DNA of 64,000 bases from Mesostigma viride (GCA_009746045.1 RPFO01000465.1:67001-131000), one strand, 5' to 3'. Shown: positions 11,097 through 25,500, counted from the stretch's first letter. Translations and numbers: made by a program. The notes: a model not told the origin generated them from the sequence alone.

Positions 11097-12440
11097 CCCA
11101 CTATGACTTCATGGGGGGGGGCTGGCATGCTTGCGTGGGTGTGGGGGGGCCTCGCATGCGTGCGTGGGTGTGGGGGGGGCTCGCATGCGTGCGTGGGTGT
11201 GGGGGGGAGTGGCATGCATGCGTGGGTGTGGTGGGGGGCTGCCATGCATAAGTGGGGTTAGGGGGGGGCTGGCACGCGTGTGTGGGTTCGTGGGGTGGCT
11301 GCCATGCGTGCGTGGGTGTGTGGGGTGGCTGGCATGCGTGCGTGGGTGTGGGGGGTGGCTGGCATGCATAAGTGGGTTTGTGATGGGCTGGCATGCGTGC
11401 GTGGGTTGGTGGGGTGGCTGGCATGCATGCGTGCATGTGGGGGGTCGCTGGCATGCATGCGTGGGTTTGTGGGGTAGCTGGCATGCGGGCGTGGGTGTGG
11501 GAGGGGCTGGCATGCATGCGTGGGTGTGGGGGGTGGCTGGCATGCATGCCTGCATGTGGGGTGGGGCTGGCATGCGTGCGTGGGTGTGGGGGGGGCTCGC
11601 ATGCGTGCGTGGGTGTGGGGGGGGCTCGCATGCGTGCGTGGGTGTGGGGGGGAGTGGCATGCATGCGTGGGTGTGGTGGGGGGCTGCCATGCATGCGTGG
11701 GGTTAGGGGGGGGCTGGCACGCGTGTGTGGGTTGGTGGGGTGGCTGCCATGCGTGCGTGGGTGTGTGGGGTGGCTGGCATGCGTACGTGGGTGTGGGGGG
11801 TGGCTGGCATGCATAAGTGGGTTTGTGATGGGCTGGCATGCGTGCGTGGGTTGGTGGGGTGGCTGGCATGCATGCGTGCATGTGGGGGGTCGCTGGCATG
11901 CATGCGTGGGTTTGTGGGGTAGCTGGCATGCGGGCGTGGGTGTGGGAGGGGCTGGCATGCATGCGTGGGTGTGGGGGGTGGCTGGCATGCATGCCTGCAT
12001 GTGGGGTAGGGCTGGCATGCGTGCGTGGGTGTGGGGGGGGCTGCCACGCGTGTGTCGGGGGGCTGGCATGCGTGGGTGGTTGGCGGGGGGAGTGGCATGC
12101 ATGCGTGGGTGTGGTGGGGAGCTGCCATGCATGCGTGGTTTTAAGGGGGGGCTGGCACGCGTGCGTGGGTTCGTGGGGTGGCTGCCATGCGTGCGTGGGG
12201 GTGGGGGGTGGCTGGCATGCGTAAGTGGCTGTGGGGGTTGCTGGAATGCATAAGTGGGTTGTGGGGTGGCTGGCATGCGTGCGTGGGTGTGGGGGTGGCT
12301 GGCATGCGTGCGTGGATTGGTGGGGTGGCTGGCATGCATGCGGGCATGTGGGGGGTGGCTGGAATCCATGCGTGGGTTTGTGGGGTATAGCTAACATGTG
12401 TGCGTGGGTGTGGGAGGGGCTGGCATGCATGCGTTGGTTG
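11097..12440. repeat. G-rich satellite with 445-bp higher-order period
   Basis: Units of about 29-31 bp are built around GGCTGGCATGCGTGCGTGGG plus TGTGGGG variants. A run of about 445 bp repeats as a block: the marker TGATGGGCTGGCATGCGTGC is at 11381 and again at 11826, and a third partial block follows from about 12170. Long His/Pro/Ala- or Gly/Trp/Cys-rich open frames result on both strands. I consider them by-products of composition. Confidence 0.9.
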
Positions 12441-14150
12441 ACATGCCATGGATGAAAAACGCCAAGAAGAGTATATGGCCCCGCTGCCACCAAAAATCAC
12501 CTGGTTGATCAACCAAGGGGATAGCCTGCACAGTGAGACACAAACACAGCAGACCCAGCAAAGCAAAATTCAGGTTGTAAGCGAGTGGAGATTACTTTTG
12601 ACATGCTTGATGAAGAAATATATAACACACCTTCTATTGTCACACCTTCTATAAACAAATGGTTGATTGATCACCTTATACACCACGTAAACATGCTACC
12701 AGACGCGCTCTTCAGTCCAGTCAAAATCCACGTGCGAAGCAAGTCAGCTTACGCAGAAAGCACCATGAATGTCAGCCAGTACAGCAGTAAATGACGCCCC
12801 AAACCCGTGACCAGGCAAGCATCCAGAGGGGCTTTCACCGCCCAGTATATTCCAGAAAAAAGCATCACAGATCCTTGGGCAACGGACGTTCACACAGGAC
12901 ATGCGAAGGACCATGAAGATGGCGTCCTGCACGGCTAAGAAAATAAAACGCAGACCCTTGCTACGCTATGTCTTTGCTGCGACTAGGTGGATTCGGCGAA
13001 ATGGAAAGAACGCAACCATGAAAATGCATCAGAAAGAGAGCAGGTACTACCCCGGTCATCGAAACAAACGCCTCACCATCGGCATCGCCGGTTACGTCCC
13101 GTGGCAAAAAATCCAGCGTTCTTTCCAATATGATGTGGCGACAGCAGAAGCTCGTTGGCCACACCCCAAGCCTTCCACGAACAGCAAACTGATTTCACTA
13201 GGCACCCAATACGTAAAGCAGTTAAGCATGATACTACAATACCTAAATCTACAACGACATTCCATTTCCAGGTCGCCATAGCGACACGGACCTCTCCCAC
13301 GCAGGTATCACTCCGTTGACGCACCTCCAGCTCATAAAATTTCGCACTTGCTCTTCAAACATAAAATTTTGACGTATAAAACCATGGCTGCGCATTCCCC
13401 ATCCCAATTTTCTAGCCTACGTTGCCTGCCATCGCCAGCCAGCACAAGGAAAATTGCTCGCGCAGCACGTCACTTTGTTTTTCGCCCCGAGCATGCCGCA
13501 CGCTTTGCCAATAATTCCCAGTTCCCACTGCTATTTCGCCCCACCCTGACTGAACGCCAGTTCGGCTCTGAACCTTCCAACCGTCCTGCAAATTTGATCC
13601 ATCCGTTCAGAAAATCGCATTCCATTGACGTTGTGGCCCTAACCTCGAGCGCGTTATTCAAAACGGCGTGCACCGGTTGGTCCCCTTGTCCAAAGTGGTG
13701 CAACGGGAAACTGTGGAAAGTTTGAGGAGAGATCCATTCGCGACCCAAACGTTTGACGGTTAAATTAGTCAACGCGCCGTTCCGTCCTGAGGCCGCGCGG
13801 ATTGGCGAGACGCCCCACCTGCCCGCAAAAGTCTGAACATGTTCAGCGTTTCAGCACCCGTTCAGGAGATGTGAGACTCGATCTCCAAGGTTTGGGGATT
13901 TTCTTTGTACTACGGCGATTGGCCATCTCGCTACGGTCTTGGACGTCGTCCGCTCCCGCGCTAGGGGGCGCGTGGGACGGCCCCACCTTCGGCCTACGGC
14001 CTCGGCCAAAGTTTTCGGGCTTCATAAATCGTAGTTACATTAGGGGAGAAACTTATAAACTTTCATTCTTCTCAGCTAAACGTTTCCTAATTCCCAATAG
14101 TATTCTCGCAAACTGGTCCCCCGAGTAGGTGCCGACAAATCGGCTGTAAG
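12441..14150. other. Spacer without recognised gene
   Basis: Two modest plus-strand frames (12901-13281, 126 codons; 13348-13725, 125 codons) show no domain I know and no start context or splice pattern that supports them. Composition shifts to GC-rich near 13960-14010 before the next element fragment. Confidence 0.4.
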
Positions 14151-14199
14151 TCACTTTTTGGCGGAAAATCGGCAGCAAGACCATTTAGGGGTTAACCAA

Positions 14200-14940
14200 A
14201 TAGATAAGCCTCGGCACCCGCCTGCAACCGGCCGACCTTCCGGCATTTTTCAACATGCCGATCGCCGACGTGCTACAAATCCTCAAATTCCGATACGACG
14301 ACGACGACATCATCCGCCATCCCCACACCAGCGCGGCTGTGCCTGACCGGACGGCCCCGCTGAGTGGCTGAAATGGGAAGACGACCTGCAACGCACCTCC
14401 TGCCTCTTAACATGCTGCCCTGAACTCTGCAGCCCGCTGGCGACCATCGCTGCCGCATCCGACGCCGCGGCTGACGCCGATCGACACCCCTGCCGGCGCA
14501 GCCGGCCCCGCTGAGCTGCTGCGTGGCATGCAGCATCCCTCACCTCTGTGCAAGGTGAGCTCAAGTCCATGGCTGCTGCATCTGCTGCAACCCAAGCCAC
14601 CTTGCTGGAACTGAAGGCGGCCATGGCCACCCCGCCCCCCCCCAAGCGGGTCACGTTCGCGGACGTGACGGGCAAGAACTTGGATGCCATCGTAGCCCAG
14701 GCGGCTAAGACGGCAGCCACTGCAGTTGTGTCACAGAATGTGGCCCAGCTCAGACAACGCAATATCATCCTCAAGAACTTTGAGAAGGGCAAGTATGACA
14801 CCGCACAAGCGCTTACGGAGGCCTTGCAGGGTCCCGCGTTCCTGGGGCCGGGTGCTGCAGCTGAGCCACCACACGTGACCATTGACAGGGCCATTCGCCT
14901 CAGTGCCAGGCCCAGCTGGCCTGGTTCTGGTCGCCATTAA
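14200..14940 (+). pseudogene. Non-LTR ORF1 fragment
   Basis: The frame from 14548 reads an Ala-rich helical stretch (LELKAAMATPPPPKRV, then VTGKNLDAIVAQAAKTAAT) followed by LRQRNIILKNFEKGKYDTAQ. This matches the layout of ORF1 in the long element: coiled coil, ELKAAM/EVKAAM, then an RNA-binding middle. The part from 14200 to 14547 is out of frame and decayed. It stops where the AATT tail of a minus-strand element begins (14937). Confidence 0.6.
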
Positions 14941-15770
14941 TTAATTAATTAAAATCAAAGCTCCGTGGGGAGCATATGTAACACATAGTAGCCCTGAGAA
15001 AGGGGCATCTATGGGTTTGTAATACAATCAGGGCGACAACCTGCAGGTGTAAGATGTACAACTATCACCTGCTCTGGGTGCACTAGGTGCACCTGCACCT
15101 CCATGATGGTAATTCATGCCTCCTAAACAAGCACAGGCACCCAGGGGGGGCTTGAGGAGAGGGCCTAGAAGGCCTGCATGACATATGGGGTGGAAGGTAT
15201 GTGGCTAGGCTATAGCTAGGGTACACATGGCCTCTCAGCAGTGAGTAACTCCCTGCATGGGCAAAGCATGACTCGAAATTGCTACGGCTATTGCAAGGGC
15301 GGGTGTGCATGGGCCCATCACGTAGGCATACATGGCCACGTCACTAAGCTTTCTAGTCTACACTACTGCTATATATTCCCTAGGCTGGGGTGGCTGGGGT
15401 GGCTGGGGTGGCTGGGGCGGCAGGGGTCGCCTGCCAGGGCTTGTGGGCGACGTAGATGTCCGCCGGCCCCCTTCCAGTAGACCGGCTTCTGCCCCGCCGT
15501 CTGCCGAAGCTGGAGGTAGGTCGGCCATAACTCCCGTCGCCGTTGTTGCTGCTCAAGGTCAAGTCGTCGTCCAGCGTGTAGGCGGTGCCCCCAAGCCGCT
15601 TGCGACACTTGAGGAACTCCATCTTATCCGCCATGGTGTCAAAGGTGAGGAGCAAGGGGGAGGGGCCGGCCTTACCCCGCGAGCGCTGGTCACCATGGCC
15701 ACCGTGAACGACCAGAAACGGGTCATTGGAGCCCGGGCGTCGCCTGCTCTTAAGGACACCCCCATTAGCA
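14937..15770 (-). mobile_element. ORF1-only non-LTR element, family B copy
   Basis: An AATT-type tail at 14937-14955 is followed, reading leftward to rightward on the minus element, by a 3' UTR (to about 15370) and directly by the ORF1 C-terminal domain. That domain (minus, about 15740 to 15370) reads LLTFDTMADKMEFLKCRKRL, then DDLTL, EQQQRRRELWPTYLQLRQTA and KPVYWKG, across a frame change near 15570. No RT lies between ORF1 and the 3' UTR. The same junction exists at 54690-55220. The terminal stem-loop here is degraded to CTCCGTGGGGAG (about 14962). Confidence 0.65.
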
Positions 15771-16134
15771 TGGACGTGATGCTAGACGCCGCAAGGCCCG
15801 CACCTTCAAAGAACAGCTACTAGAGGACATGGGGGGCCTAGCTAGGCCTCTCCGTGATTTGGAAAAAGATGATGGACAAGGCCAAGTGGGCCCAGGTCAT
15901 TGAGGTCAACGAGCCCCCTCCCGTGGGGAAGCGCCCGCGTGTGCAAACATCAGGGAAGCACGCAAGACAGGTCCCCTAGGGTAGAGTTGATGTTGATAAA
16001 TTTTGTAGATAGCTGTTGTAGATAGATTAGACCGGTAGGACTGTTTGCACCCATATCCATCCATCCATCGGCCGGGTTTAATTCTCCGTGACTCCCCAAC
16101 GGGAGCACGAGTCTAATTAATTAATAAATAATCA
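15771..16134 (+). mobile_element. 3' end of a family C non-LTR element (ORF2 C-terminus, 3' UTR, tail)
   Basis: 15776-15960 matches the inverted sequence at about 39640-39800 of the long element and reads a basic C-terminal ORF2 segment (RRKARTFKEQ, then EDMGG, VIWKKMMDKAKWAQV in the better copy). The 3' UTR ends with CTCCGTGACTCCCCAACGGG and AGCACGAGTCTAATTAATTAATAAATA, that is, the family C stem-loop and tail in plus orientation. It is 5'-truncated. Confidence 0.7.
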
Positions 16135-16820
16135 GCATGGACGAGGACTACACCCCTTCACAGCTGGCGGCGAGGAGCAAGCTTTAATTGGAACCACCGC
16201 GATCACGAGCAGGTGGTGGTGGCACGCGCTGGGTACATAAAGGGGGAGAAGCGTGTGCAACTGCGTCTGATGCCGGATGGCTGTTTTGGTGCATTCCTAA
16301 ATGGTGTCCGTGTAGACACCCAGAACGTAGAGTCTCGTGTAGAGTCTCGTAACAAACATGCTGCCCCTCAATCCAGGAGGTAGCCAGGTTAGTGGTGGTT
16401 CCAGGAGGTAGCCAACCCTACGCGTCAGCTCGCGGCTAACACGCTTCGAGGACAGCCTCTAAAAAGTCCCACCCGTTCCACCCCCATGCCTCGCCCTCGT
16501 CAAGTGATGCACATGGTGGCCGGTGCCGGTATATTTCGGGCCAGAACGGCAGCTCTCAGCAGTCAGATTCGCAGCACACAACGCATGCTATAGATTATCT
16601 GCGCGCCTCGATCTGCGTAGCGCAATCATACCCGAATCACCCAGAGCAGGCGGCAGGCTCGCATCCTTCGCCTGCAGGACACGCTCCATGCGATGAAAAG
16701 CACTATTCCATCCATCGCCCTCCCCTCCGTTCCATCCCCACCCCCATCTTCCGCTGCATCCACCCCCATCCAAGAGTGGCGAAAATGGCTGACGGCGGTA
16801 TGGCTGACGGCGGAACTCGA
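16135..16820. other. Decayed element or spacer, no gene seen
   Basis: The segment after the tail (CAGCATGGACGAGGACTACA, etc.) resembles transposon coding debris, but no continuous frame or motif is visible. A short direct repeat, TAGAGTCTCGTGTAGAGTCTCG, lies near 16330. Confidence 0.35.
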
Positions 16821-16829
16821 AGTTCTTCG

Positions 16830-18060
16830 AGGACTTGCATATAGCCTTGAGGGGGCCACCCCGGCCCGCCACTTCTTGGTTATGCTGCTCGACGCCAATG
16901 CAACCCTCCCCGTGGGCACTGCTGGCAGTCGCTTTGCGCCTGCCGGCACGGCTGCTAACGACAACACCTCCTTGTTTTCTGCCTTTTGGCAGGATAGCGG
17001 GATCATTGCTGTCAACTGCCACTTCCAACGTCCCTCACAGGACTTGGTCACTTTTCGGGGCCTTAACGACCGTCCGGACTGTCTGCAGACAGTGTGGTGG
17101 TACGGCAGCCCAGGTGCACGAATTGGTTCTGGATACCCGAGTGTTCGACCCACCCACGGTGTGCTCTGACCACCGGTCGGTGCGTGCGACCATTCGGCTC
17201 CGGTTCCATGCCCCCGAGCGCCGCGCCCACGTGGCCCGTCCTGACTGTTCTGCACTACGCCCGGTCCGGGGGGGATCCCGAGGACTGGACGGACGCCGAG
17301 CACGAGCGGAACAGGTGCCGACCGGGCGTATACCTGGAGGCCCTGGACGCCCAGGCGGACGTCGACGCGCTGGCCCAGGGTGCTCCCAAGCAGCCATTTT
17401 TGCGGGCTTTGCGGCCCGCGCCCCGTTGCTGGCGGCCCGGCACCTGCATGCCAGTCATGCCCCGCCGACGCCCCGGCCCGCTCTACCGCCAGGACCCCAA
17501 GGTCTTAGCCGCCCAGCATCGCCTCAAGCGTAACTGGGACCCGCAGTGCTGAAACCGGTGCATGCTCAAGGCCGCCCTTGTGGAGGCCTACGCACATGCT
17601 CAGGACGCCGAGGCGGCCCGGCCAGTGCATCGCGGATGCCAAGGCCTGCCAAACTCGCAACCAGGGCAAGGACATGTGGTACCACCTCGACCGGCTCGGC
17701 GGCCGGCGGCAACGCACCCCGGTGGAGCACATGGAGGACGGCGCGGCGCCAGTCCTGGCCTTGGCCGCTGGTTGGCCCACAATGTTTCCTTGACAGGTGG
17801 GGCTCGCGCCCCCCCCCCGCCGCTTCACTGCATGACCCCGAGACGGCCGCCCGTCTCGGTGTTGCCGGACCCCCCCGCCGCCTGCGCACCCCTCCTCGAT
17901 CGGCCGCGGACAACCAAGTCCCCGCCTTGAATCGAGGGCTGCCTTGCCACCAACGACGTCGTACGTCCACCCGCCCGTCCGTTCACTTTGGAGGAATCGG
18001 ACGGCGCCCTTGCTCGCCTGCGATACGACGCAGCGGTCGGTGCCGACCACCTTTTAGTGC
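16830..18060 (+). pseudogene. Non-LTR ORF2 fragment: endonuclease end, linker, start of RT
   Basis: The plus strand reads ARHFLVMLLDANATLPVGT at about 16866-16925, nearly the same as the endonuclease of the long element, then a SDHR motif (CSDHRSVRATIRLRF, about 17163-17205) marking the AP-endonuclease C-terminal catalytic His. Linker sequence (DPKVLAAQHRLKRN, QDAEAARP) and LARLRYDAAVGAD (about 18011-18050, start of the RT region) follow in shifting frames. At least four frame changes make this a relic. Confidence 0.7.
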
Positions 18061-18690
18061 GGGCCGGCAGACCACGGGGCGGTCTGACCCTCGAGGTCGA
18101 GGCGGTCTTCACGGCGCTGGCAGCACTCGTGGAAAAACTCCGCCGTCTTCTTACGCGACGTAACACCATGGCCCCGAACTCCTCAAGGACAAAGGGGATG
18201 ACCCGGTGCATGTGGCCCCACGTGTCTATTAATGAATGAATTAATTAATTAATTAATTAATTAATTAATTAATTAATTAATTAATTAATTAATGGGGCCC
18301 TACATTGCCGTACTAAGGAGGCAATTACTTGTCGCGCTCAGCCACAGCGGCTGCAGCGCCGGCATCCACATCCGCCCCGAGGATTGGCGACCGGAGAGCG
18401 GCCGAGCCACATGATAGACATCGATGAGCAGGTGGCAACCCTGCTGCCCATCGTAGTCAAGCACGGTAATGTCGGGGCGGTGGTTGGGTGAGTAGAGGGC
18501 GCCCCATCCGCGTCCTCACACTTGATGGTGGAGTGGGGAAAGACCGACCGAACCATGGCACACACCACCCGGAGGAGAGCGGTATGGAGATAGGAGGAAC
18601 CATTTCTGGTTCTGCTGGCCACCCATGCACGCGATGTAGTGCGTTCCTGAGGATCACTGATCCTTGAGTCCAAATCAAACAGACGTAACG
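18061..18690 (-). pseudogene. Non-LTR C-terminal Cys-rich/nuclease-like domain fragment, split by a tail insertion
   Basis: It matches the better preserved copy at 38163-39328 in the same (minus) orientation: the HALLRVVCAMVRSVF-type segment, PFVLEEFGAM and EFFHECC-type blocks can be followed in several frames. At 18221-18293 it is interrupted by CGTGTCTATTAATGAATG and an (AATT)n run flanked by imperfect GGCCCCA/GGGGCCC repeats, which looks like an extremely short retroelement end insertion. Confidence 0.55.
18221..18293 (+). repeat. (AATT)n tail, micro-insertion
   Basis: The sequence CACGTGTCTATTAATGAATG leads into about 14 AATT units. It equals the terminal sequence and tail of the CACGTG-hairpin family. 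The uninterrupted homologue near 38840 lacks it. Confidence 0.6.
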
Positions 18691-19030
18691 CCAACTAAGT
18701 ACGGCAGATCTAACACCGGTACCTGTTTGTTACGTCATGCAGTAACAGCACTACCAAGTACATCATGGCGGGCCGGGCATCATCATGGCTTGGCTTGTTT
18801 AATAATAGTTTAGGCATTTGAGATAGATACCGAATAGATACGGTAGGATTGTTTCACGTAGTTTCCACTTGCATGAACGTAACGTGACCTTAACTTCATC
18901 GTAAATGATGACAGTTGATGCGGCTTCACTAAGTGTCAATCATATTAATACTTGCGGATGTCATGTAACCAAGGTGAATGTGTAGTTGTCTCTCTCTCGT
19001 TTGGGTGTATACGTCGTAGTATATTGAGAG
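18691..19030. other. Spacer, no gene seen
   Basis: AT-rich sequence without an open frame of note. It leads into the left arm of the fold-back region. Confidence 0.4.
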
Positions 19031-19512
19031 AGTTACTAGCTGGCTGTTTGCGACAAGCCCGGAGCGAGTGTGCACGGGGGGGGCGGGGTCAGACCCCCCC
19101 TGCACCCCCACCCCTGGTAAGGGGGGTGGGCGGTGGGGTGGGGTGGGGGGGTGAGGGTCCGAAACCCCCCCCCCCCCCCGGCATGGTACTGGTCGAGGGG
19201 GTAGGGGCGGGTCGAGACACACACACACCTCCACCCCTCTACCCCCCCCCCCCCCCTACTCCCCGGAGGCGTTGGAATTAGCAGGGCGACGTGCACGGGT
19301 GAGTTGCGCACCGCTATGCCAGGGAAACTGCTGGCCGTGGCGACGCGACGGGCGAGTCATGCGAAGCCGCCACTGAAGACGTATGACCCAAAGTGGTGGG
19401 AGTGCGGATTGTGGGGGGGGAACTGGGGGGGGAAAGGGGGTCAAAATGAGTCAGGTGGAGAGGAGGGGAGGAAGGCGGGGGCCGGGGGAAGGGGCTGGGG
19501 GGTTGGGGGAAA

Positions 19513-19543
<31 letters not shown>

Positions 19544-19775
19544 GGCGGGGGGGCGGGAGGGCAACCACCCCCACCCCCTGTTAGGGTTGTGAGGGGGAGG
19601 GGGTGGGTCGAGACCCCGCCCCCCTCCCCCCCCCTTCGAGGGGGGGGGGGGCGGGGTCGGTTAGACACCACCCACCCACTGACCCCACCCCTGGCTGGTC
19701 AAGCGAGCCGGGGCCGGGGCCGGGGGGTGCACACTCGATCCGGGCGTGTCGCGAACAGCCGGCTAGATAGTTACT
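19031..19775. repeat. Inverted-repeat-bounded G/C-tract region
   Basis: The left arm 19031-19075 (AGTTACTAGCTGGCTG, GCGAGTGTGCAC) is the near reverse complement of the right arm 19727-19775 (GTGCACACTCGATCCGGGCG, AGCCGGCTAGATAGTTACT). Between them are long G or C tracts, including 30 consecutive Gs at 19516-19545. The arms suggest a fold-back or MITE-like unit. I see no target duplication that would prove mobility. Confidence 0.6.
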
Positions 19776-20380
19776 ACTTCCCAAGGCAAGCGAGCAACGC
19801 AAGAATAAAGGAAAGAATAAAGGAAATATACGACCTAGACGGCAGGCGGCAGGTGAAGCCGTATCAGTATACACTGAGCATTGTCCTAGTGCCACACACC
19901 GTGAGTCCGACAAGGCGACAACCACGTGAATGACAATTGACAAGTGACAACCACATGGCACATATTGCCGTTGCCGGATCTGATTATGATTTCTGCAGGC
20001 CTAAACTGCGGATCGGTAAAATAATGCCGAATCCTGCCGATTCGGTATGTCATATCCTGTTCAGTTCACATCTCTCAATCAATGTTAGCGAACATTGCCC
20101 ATCAATATCGAGATCCTCCTGACACTAAGTGACGGAAGCTTACGGGAAAACAACTAAACTAGACGCGGAAGTGCGGAGGAGTTTCACACATATTGTCCAC
20201 GTCTACTATTTGATTTGATGTGTAAGATCCGTCTTACATTCGATTGCAGGAAAAGAGATTTACGGTACTTATTTGGCAATGTCCAAAGTGCTGGTTTCGC
20301 GAGGGTCGCCATGAACCTGAACCGCGGATCTCTACGATCAACAACAACACAACAACATCAAACTGCAGCTGGGGTTGATT
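19776..20380. other. Spacer, no gene seen
   Basis: No supported coding sequence. A CAACAACA-rich stretch at 20339-20358 precedes the TTG array flank. Confidence 0.4.
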
Positions 20381-22144
<1,764 letters not shown>

Positions 22145-22589
22145 CGGCGTGGGCAACAACAACAACAGCAAGTCAACAACAGAGATTGAGCAGGGAGATG
22201 TACCCCCCTCTTATTAGCGCAAAGCGAGATCCCCAACCTATTGTCAGGTTTCGGCTGACATGAAACGACGGGGGTTCAACCTGGAAGCCAGCCTACGCAG
22301 CGTCTCGTTAGTAACAGGGCATGGCCTGGATCACCAGAAATATGATCAGCCTTGATAATTACGACAAATTTCGATACATGGCGGCTTGATGCAGAAGTTT
22401 TTGAACTTGCTTTGAGATGGTAGTTAGACGGGTGACAAACGGACATTCGACTTTGATGTTATGGTACGATGAAAACGAAAGGATGCTAGTTTGTTGGGCA
22501 CGGGACAGGGCAGTAGCTGCACGCAGCAAGCAGCCGAGAATGCAGAACCTAGATCCTTGCAAGCGGAAGCTCGAGTTACCTTATTGCTG
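22145..22589. promoter_or_regulatory. Upstream region of the armadillo gene
   Basis: This 445-bp segment between the TTG array and the ATG should hold the promoter and 5' UTR. I see no clear TATA element. An in-frame upstream extension from 22491 has no ATG before 22590. Confidence 0.35.
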
Positions 22590-25500
22590 ATGTCGCCCTC
22601 GCCAAACCAAATCCCCGAATCACCCAATGGGCGCTCCCAAAGGTCCCCCATGGCTAGGGCTAAGAGCCACCGTTTTGTACGCGAAATTGACCGGTTGCGG
22701 GAACGACTATCGATGCGAGAGCACGAGCTAGCTGCGCTCTTGTGGCTGTTGAGAGGCGGTTCGTCGGTCTGCAAAGACCTCGCCATGAATGTAGCAAGCT
22801 TATCCTGGGAGAAGGACGAGAGCAGGCTGGCATCCATGGTCAGGCGCATTTTGGAAGAGATGGCGCGTGTTTTGGCCGAGTCGACGACATCCGACAAAGT
22901 AGCCGTGTGTTTCGCCATCGAGGAGCTCCTCCACCGGCCGGCGAGCTTGTTCTCGCCCAAGGCGCTCGTCAAGAGCGGCATTGTGCAGCAACTCATGGCC
23001 GGGCTGAGCGGCGGCAGCTCTCGCGTCGCCGAGTGCAGCGTGCGCGTGTTGTCCGTACTCATGGGCATGGACCGCGACGGCGTGGTCTCCAAGGAGCTGG
23101 AGAGCGACAAGGAGGTGATGCGCAACGGCATCCGCGCGCTGGTGCGCCTCGTTCGCCCCAAGAAGAAGCTTGACTTTGGTGAGAAGAAGCCGGCCAAGCC
23201 TGTATCCGAGACGGCGCGCCGCAACTCTGCTCGCGTGCTCAAACCTTTTGCGCTCTCGGCGGCGCAGCTGGCGCCCATGCGCGGCACGCTGCGGGTGGAA
23301 GAAGCGGCGCACGTGTGCATGGAGCTGCTCCACCGGTCGTCCAGTGACAACGAGGGGGACACCCTGGAGGCCATCCTGGCGCTGCGCAAGCTGGCGGTCC
23401 ACTCCAAGGCTGCGTGTGCGGAAATTGCGCACACCGAGGGCTGCTTGCCCGCCATCGTCAACCTGGTGCGCAGCCACGACGACGAGGTGGGACGAGCGGC
23501 CGCCGCGTCGGTGCTTGGCGCGGTGGCGCTGCTGGCGCGCGGGCCGGGCGTTCTCGAGGAGATATCCGACGAGGGGGGTATCTACGCGCTCGTCGAACTG
23601 CTGGCGGAGGCCGGGCAGGAGTTTGCACGCGACACGGCATGTGGTGCGCTGTGTGCACTGGCGGACGCCCCTTCGCCGTCCTCGCTGACGCAGATGCTGA
23701 GCCACTTGCCGGAGTTGTCTGAGGAGGCAGCCGCCGAGCTGGATGAGGAGGCCCGGCTGCACGAGCTGCGCCGGCTGCAGCAGCGGGAACAGTTGGTGCT
23801 GGCGAGCGTGACGCTGAGGGAGGGCCGGCTATCTTTAGACGACGACCGTTCCACGTTGAGGGGTGGTCACGACGGCGGCTCGTTTGTGTGCGATGACATC
23901 CTGTCGCTAGACACGGACGACCGCATGAGCCTGGGGGTGGACACGCCCATGGCATCCACGCCGGGGGGGGCGGAGGAGGTGACTGTGCCAGATGTTGGCA
24001 CCGCGGCGAGTGGGGCGGCTGCGATGAAGCAACGAGAGGCGCTGCTGCGGCAGATGGCCAAGGCGCGTGTGTTGGAGATTCTGGGCACGTTGAGGGGGGA
24101 TGAAGGGGGGGAGGGGAACGCGGGTGCGCAGGGGGGTAGGGATGCCGGTGCGGAGAGTGACGGTGGCAGCAATATGGGCCACAACCGTCTGCTGGCCACG
24201 CTACAACGCACGTGGGAGGTGGACATTGCGGCAGACGCCAAGGCCACCGTGGTGGTCGCGCATTCTAGCGCGGTGATGTTTGCGGGTGGGCTGGATGGGG
24301 ACTCGGACACGGGCGGCCCTGGCAGTGGGGGGGCCACCGCGCGCACCCTCGACGTGCACAGTGCGCGGTCACTGCATGACGTGAACAGCGCACGGTCGCT
24401 GCATGATGTGAACAGCGCGCGCTCGCTGCCGGATGGCAACGGCGCTCGCTCGATCCACTACATGAGCCGTCTGTTTGAGGAGAACACGACGGACGACGAG
24501 GAGGCCACCAGCGCCCACAATGCCAGCATGACCTCCACGCTAGACAGCCGGCGCGCCAGCAGCGGGGGAGGGTCGCTGAGCGAGGAGGAAGCCACCGTGA
24601 TGCGCCGCAACGTGGCGCTGCTGTTGGAGATGGTTATCAAGACAAGCAACCAGGGCAAGCGCGAGAACGGCGCGCAGGTGCTCGCAAAGCTGGCGGAGAT
24701 CCCCCGCAACCGGCCGCTGCTGGTGGAGCTAGGGGCGCTGCACTGCATGGTGCGGGTGTTCAAGGGGGATGCGGGCCCCACCGCGATGATGTCAGCGACC
24801 ATGCAGGTGAGGGTGGGGTGAGCGACCATTCCTGTGATAGGGGGTTGAGGATGATGGTGTCTGGTGCTGTGCAGGTGAGGGGGGGATGAGCACAACGCCA
24901 GGTGGGGCCATGCCACTTGGTATGTAACAGGGAATCTGCCACCATGCATGGCCGGCTGTAAAGCTTCAAGCAATACTATGGGCTTTGCCTAGAGCGTTTA
25001 GCCTTCCAGGTGATCGACTTGGCGTGTTGCCGCCGGCGCCACGTTGCGTCCTCCTGGCACCTCCGCTTTCTGCACCTTGCCCCAGTGTGCCTTCCCATGA
25101 TGGCGCAACAACAAGCATGGCGCAACAACAAGCAACGACCAGCCATGGCGCGACTGACACGTGGACAAGGATCCTGCGTCGGCAGGCACACACAAGCACA
25201 AGCATGCGCAGGGACGCACAAGCACGGGCAGGCAGGCGCCACCTCAGCCAGTGGGAACATCCACCCCCACCTTTGCCCACCACGCTCCCCGCCCCCCCTC
25301 CCCGCCCCAATCCCCCCCCCTACGCAGGCACGTGCCCCGTTGCTGCACCACCTCCCTGCTCCTGTTGGTGTGGCCAACGCATGTGCTCCTTTTGCACCAT
25401 TCCCATCATCCACATTAGTGTCCACAGTTGCTGACCCCGCACTGCCTGCTGGCCTGGCCTCCCCCTTCCTGCCCATATACTGCTTCCTTCCCCCTCCCGC

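Noticed and set aside
11101-12493. His/Pro/Ala-rich and Gly/Trp-rich open frames up to 422 codons
   Set aside because: Explained by the G-rich satellite; frames are open on both strands with the same period.
12901-13725. Two mid-size plus-strand open frames as genes
   Set aside because: No domain, no codon signature, no supporting context; similar frames appear by chance in this composition.
14200-15770. A single ORF1 element with an inverted 3' half
   Set aside because: The minus-strand ORF1 text extends further upstream (to about 15740) than a simple inversion of the plus-strand break would allow, so two elements are more likely.
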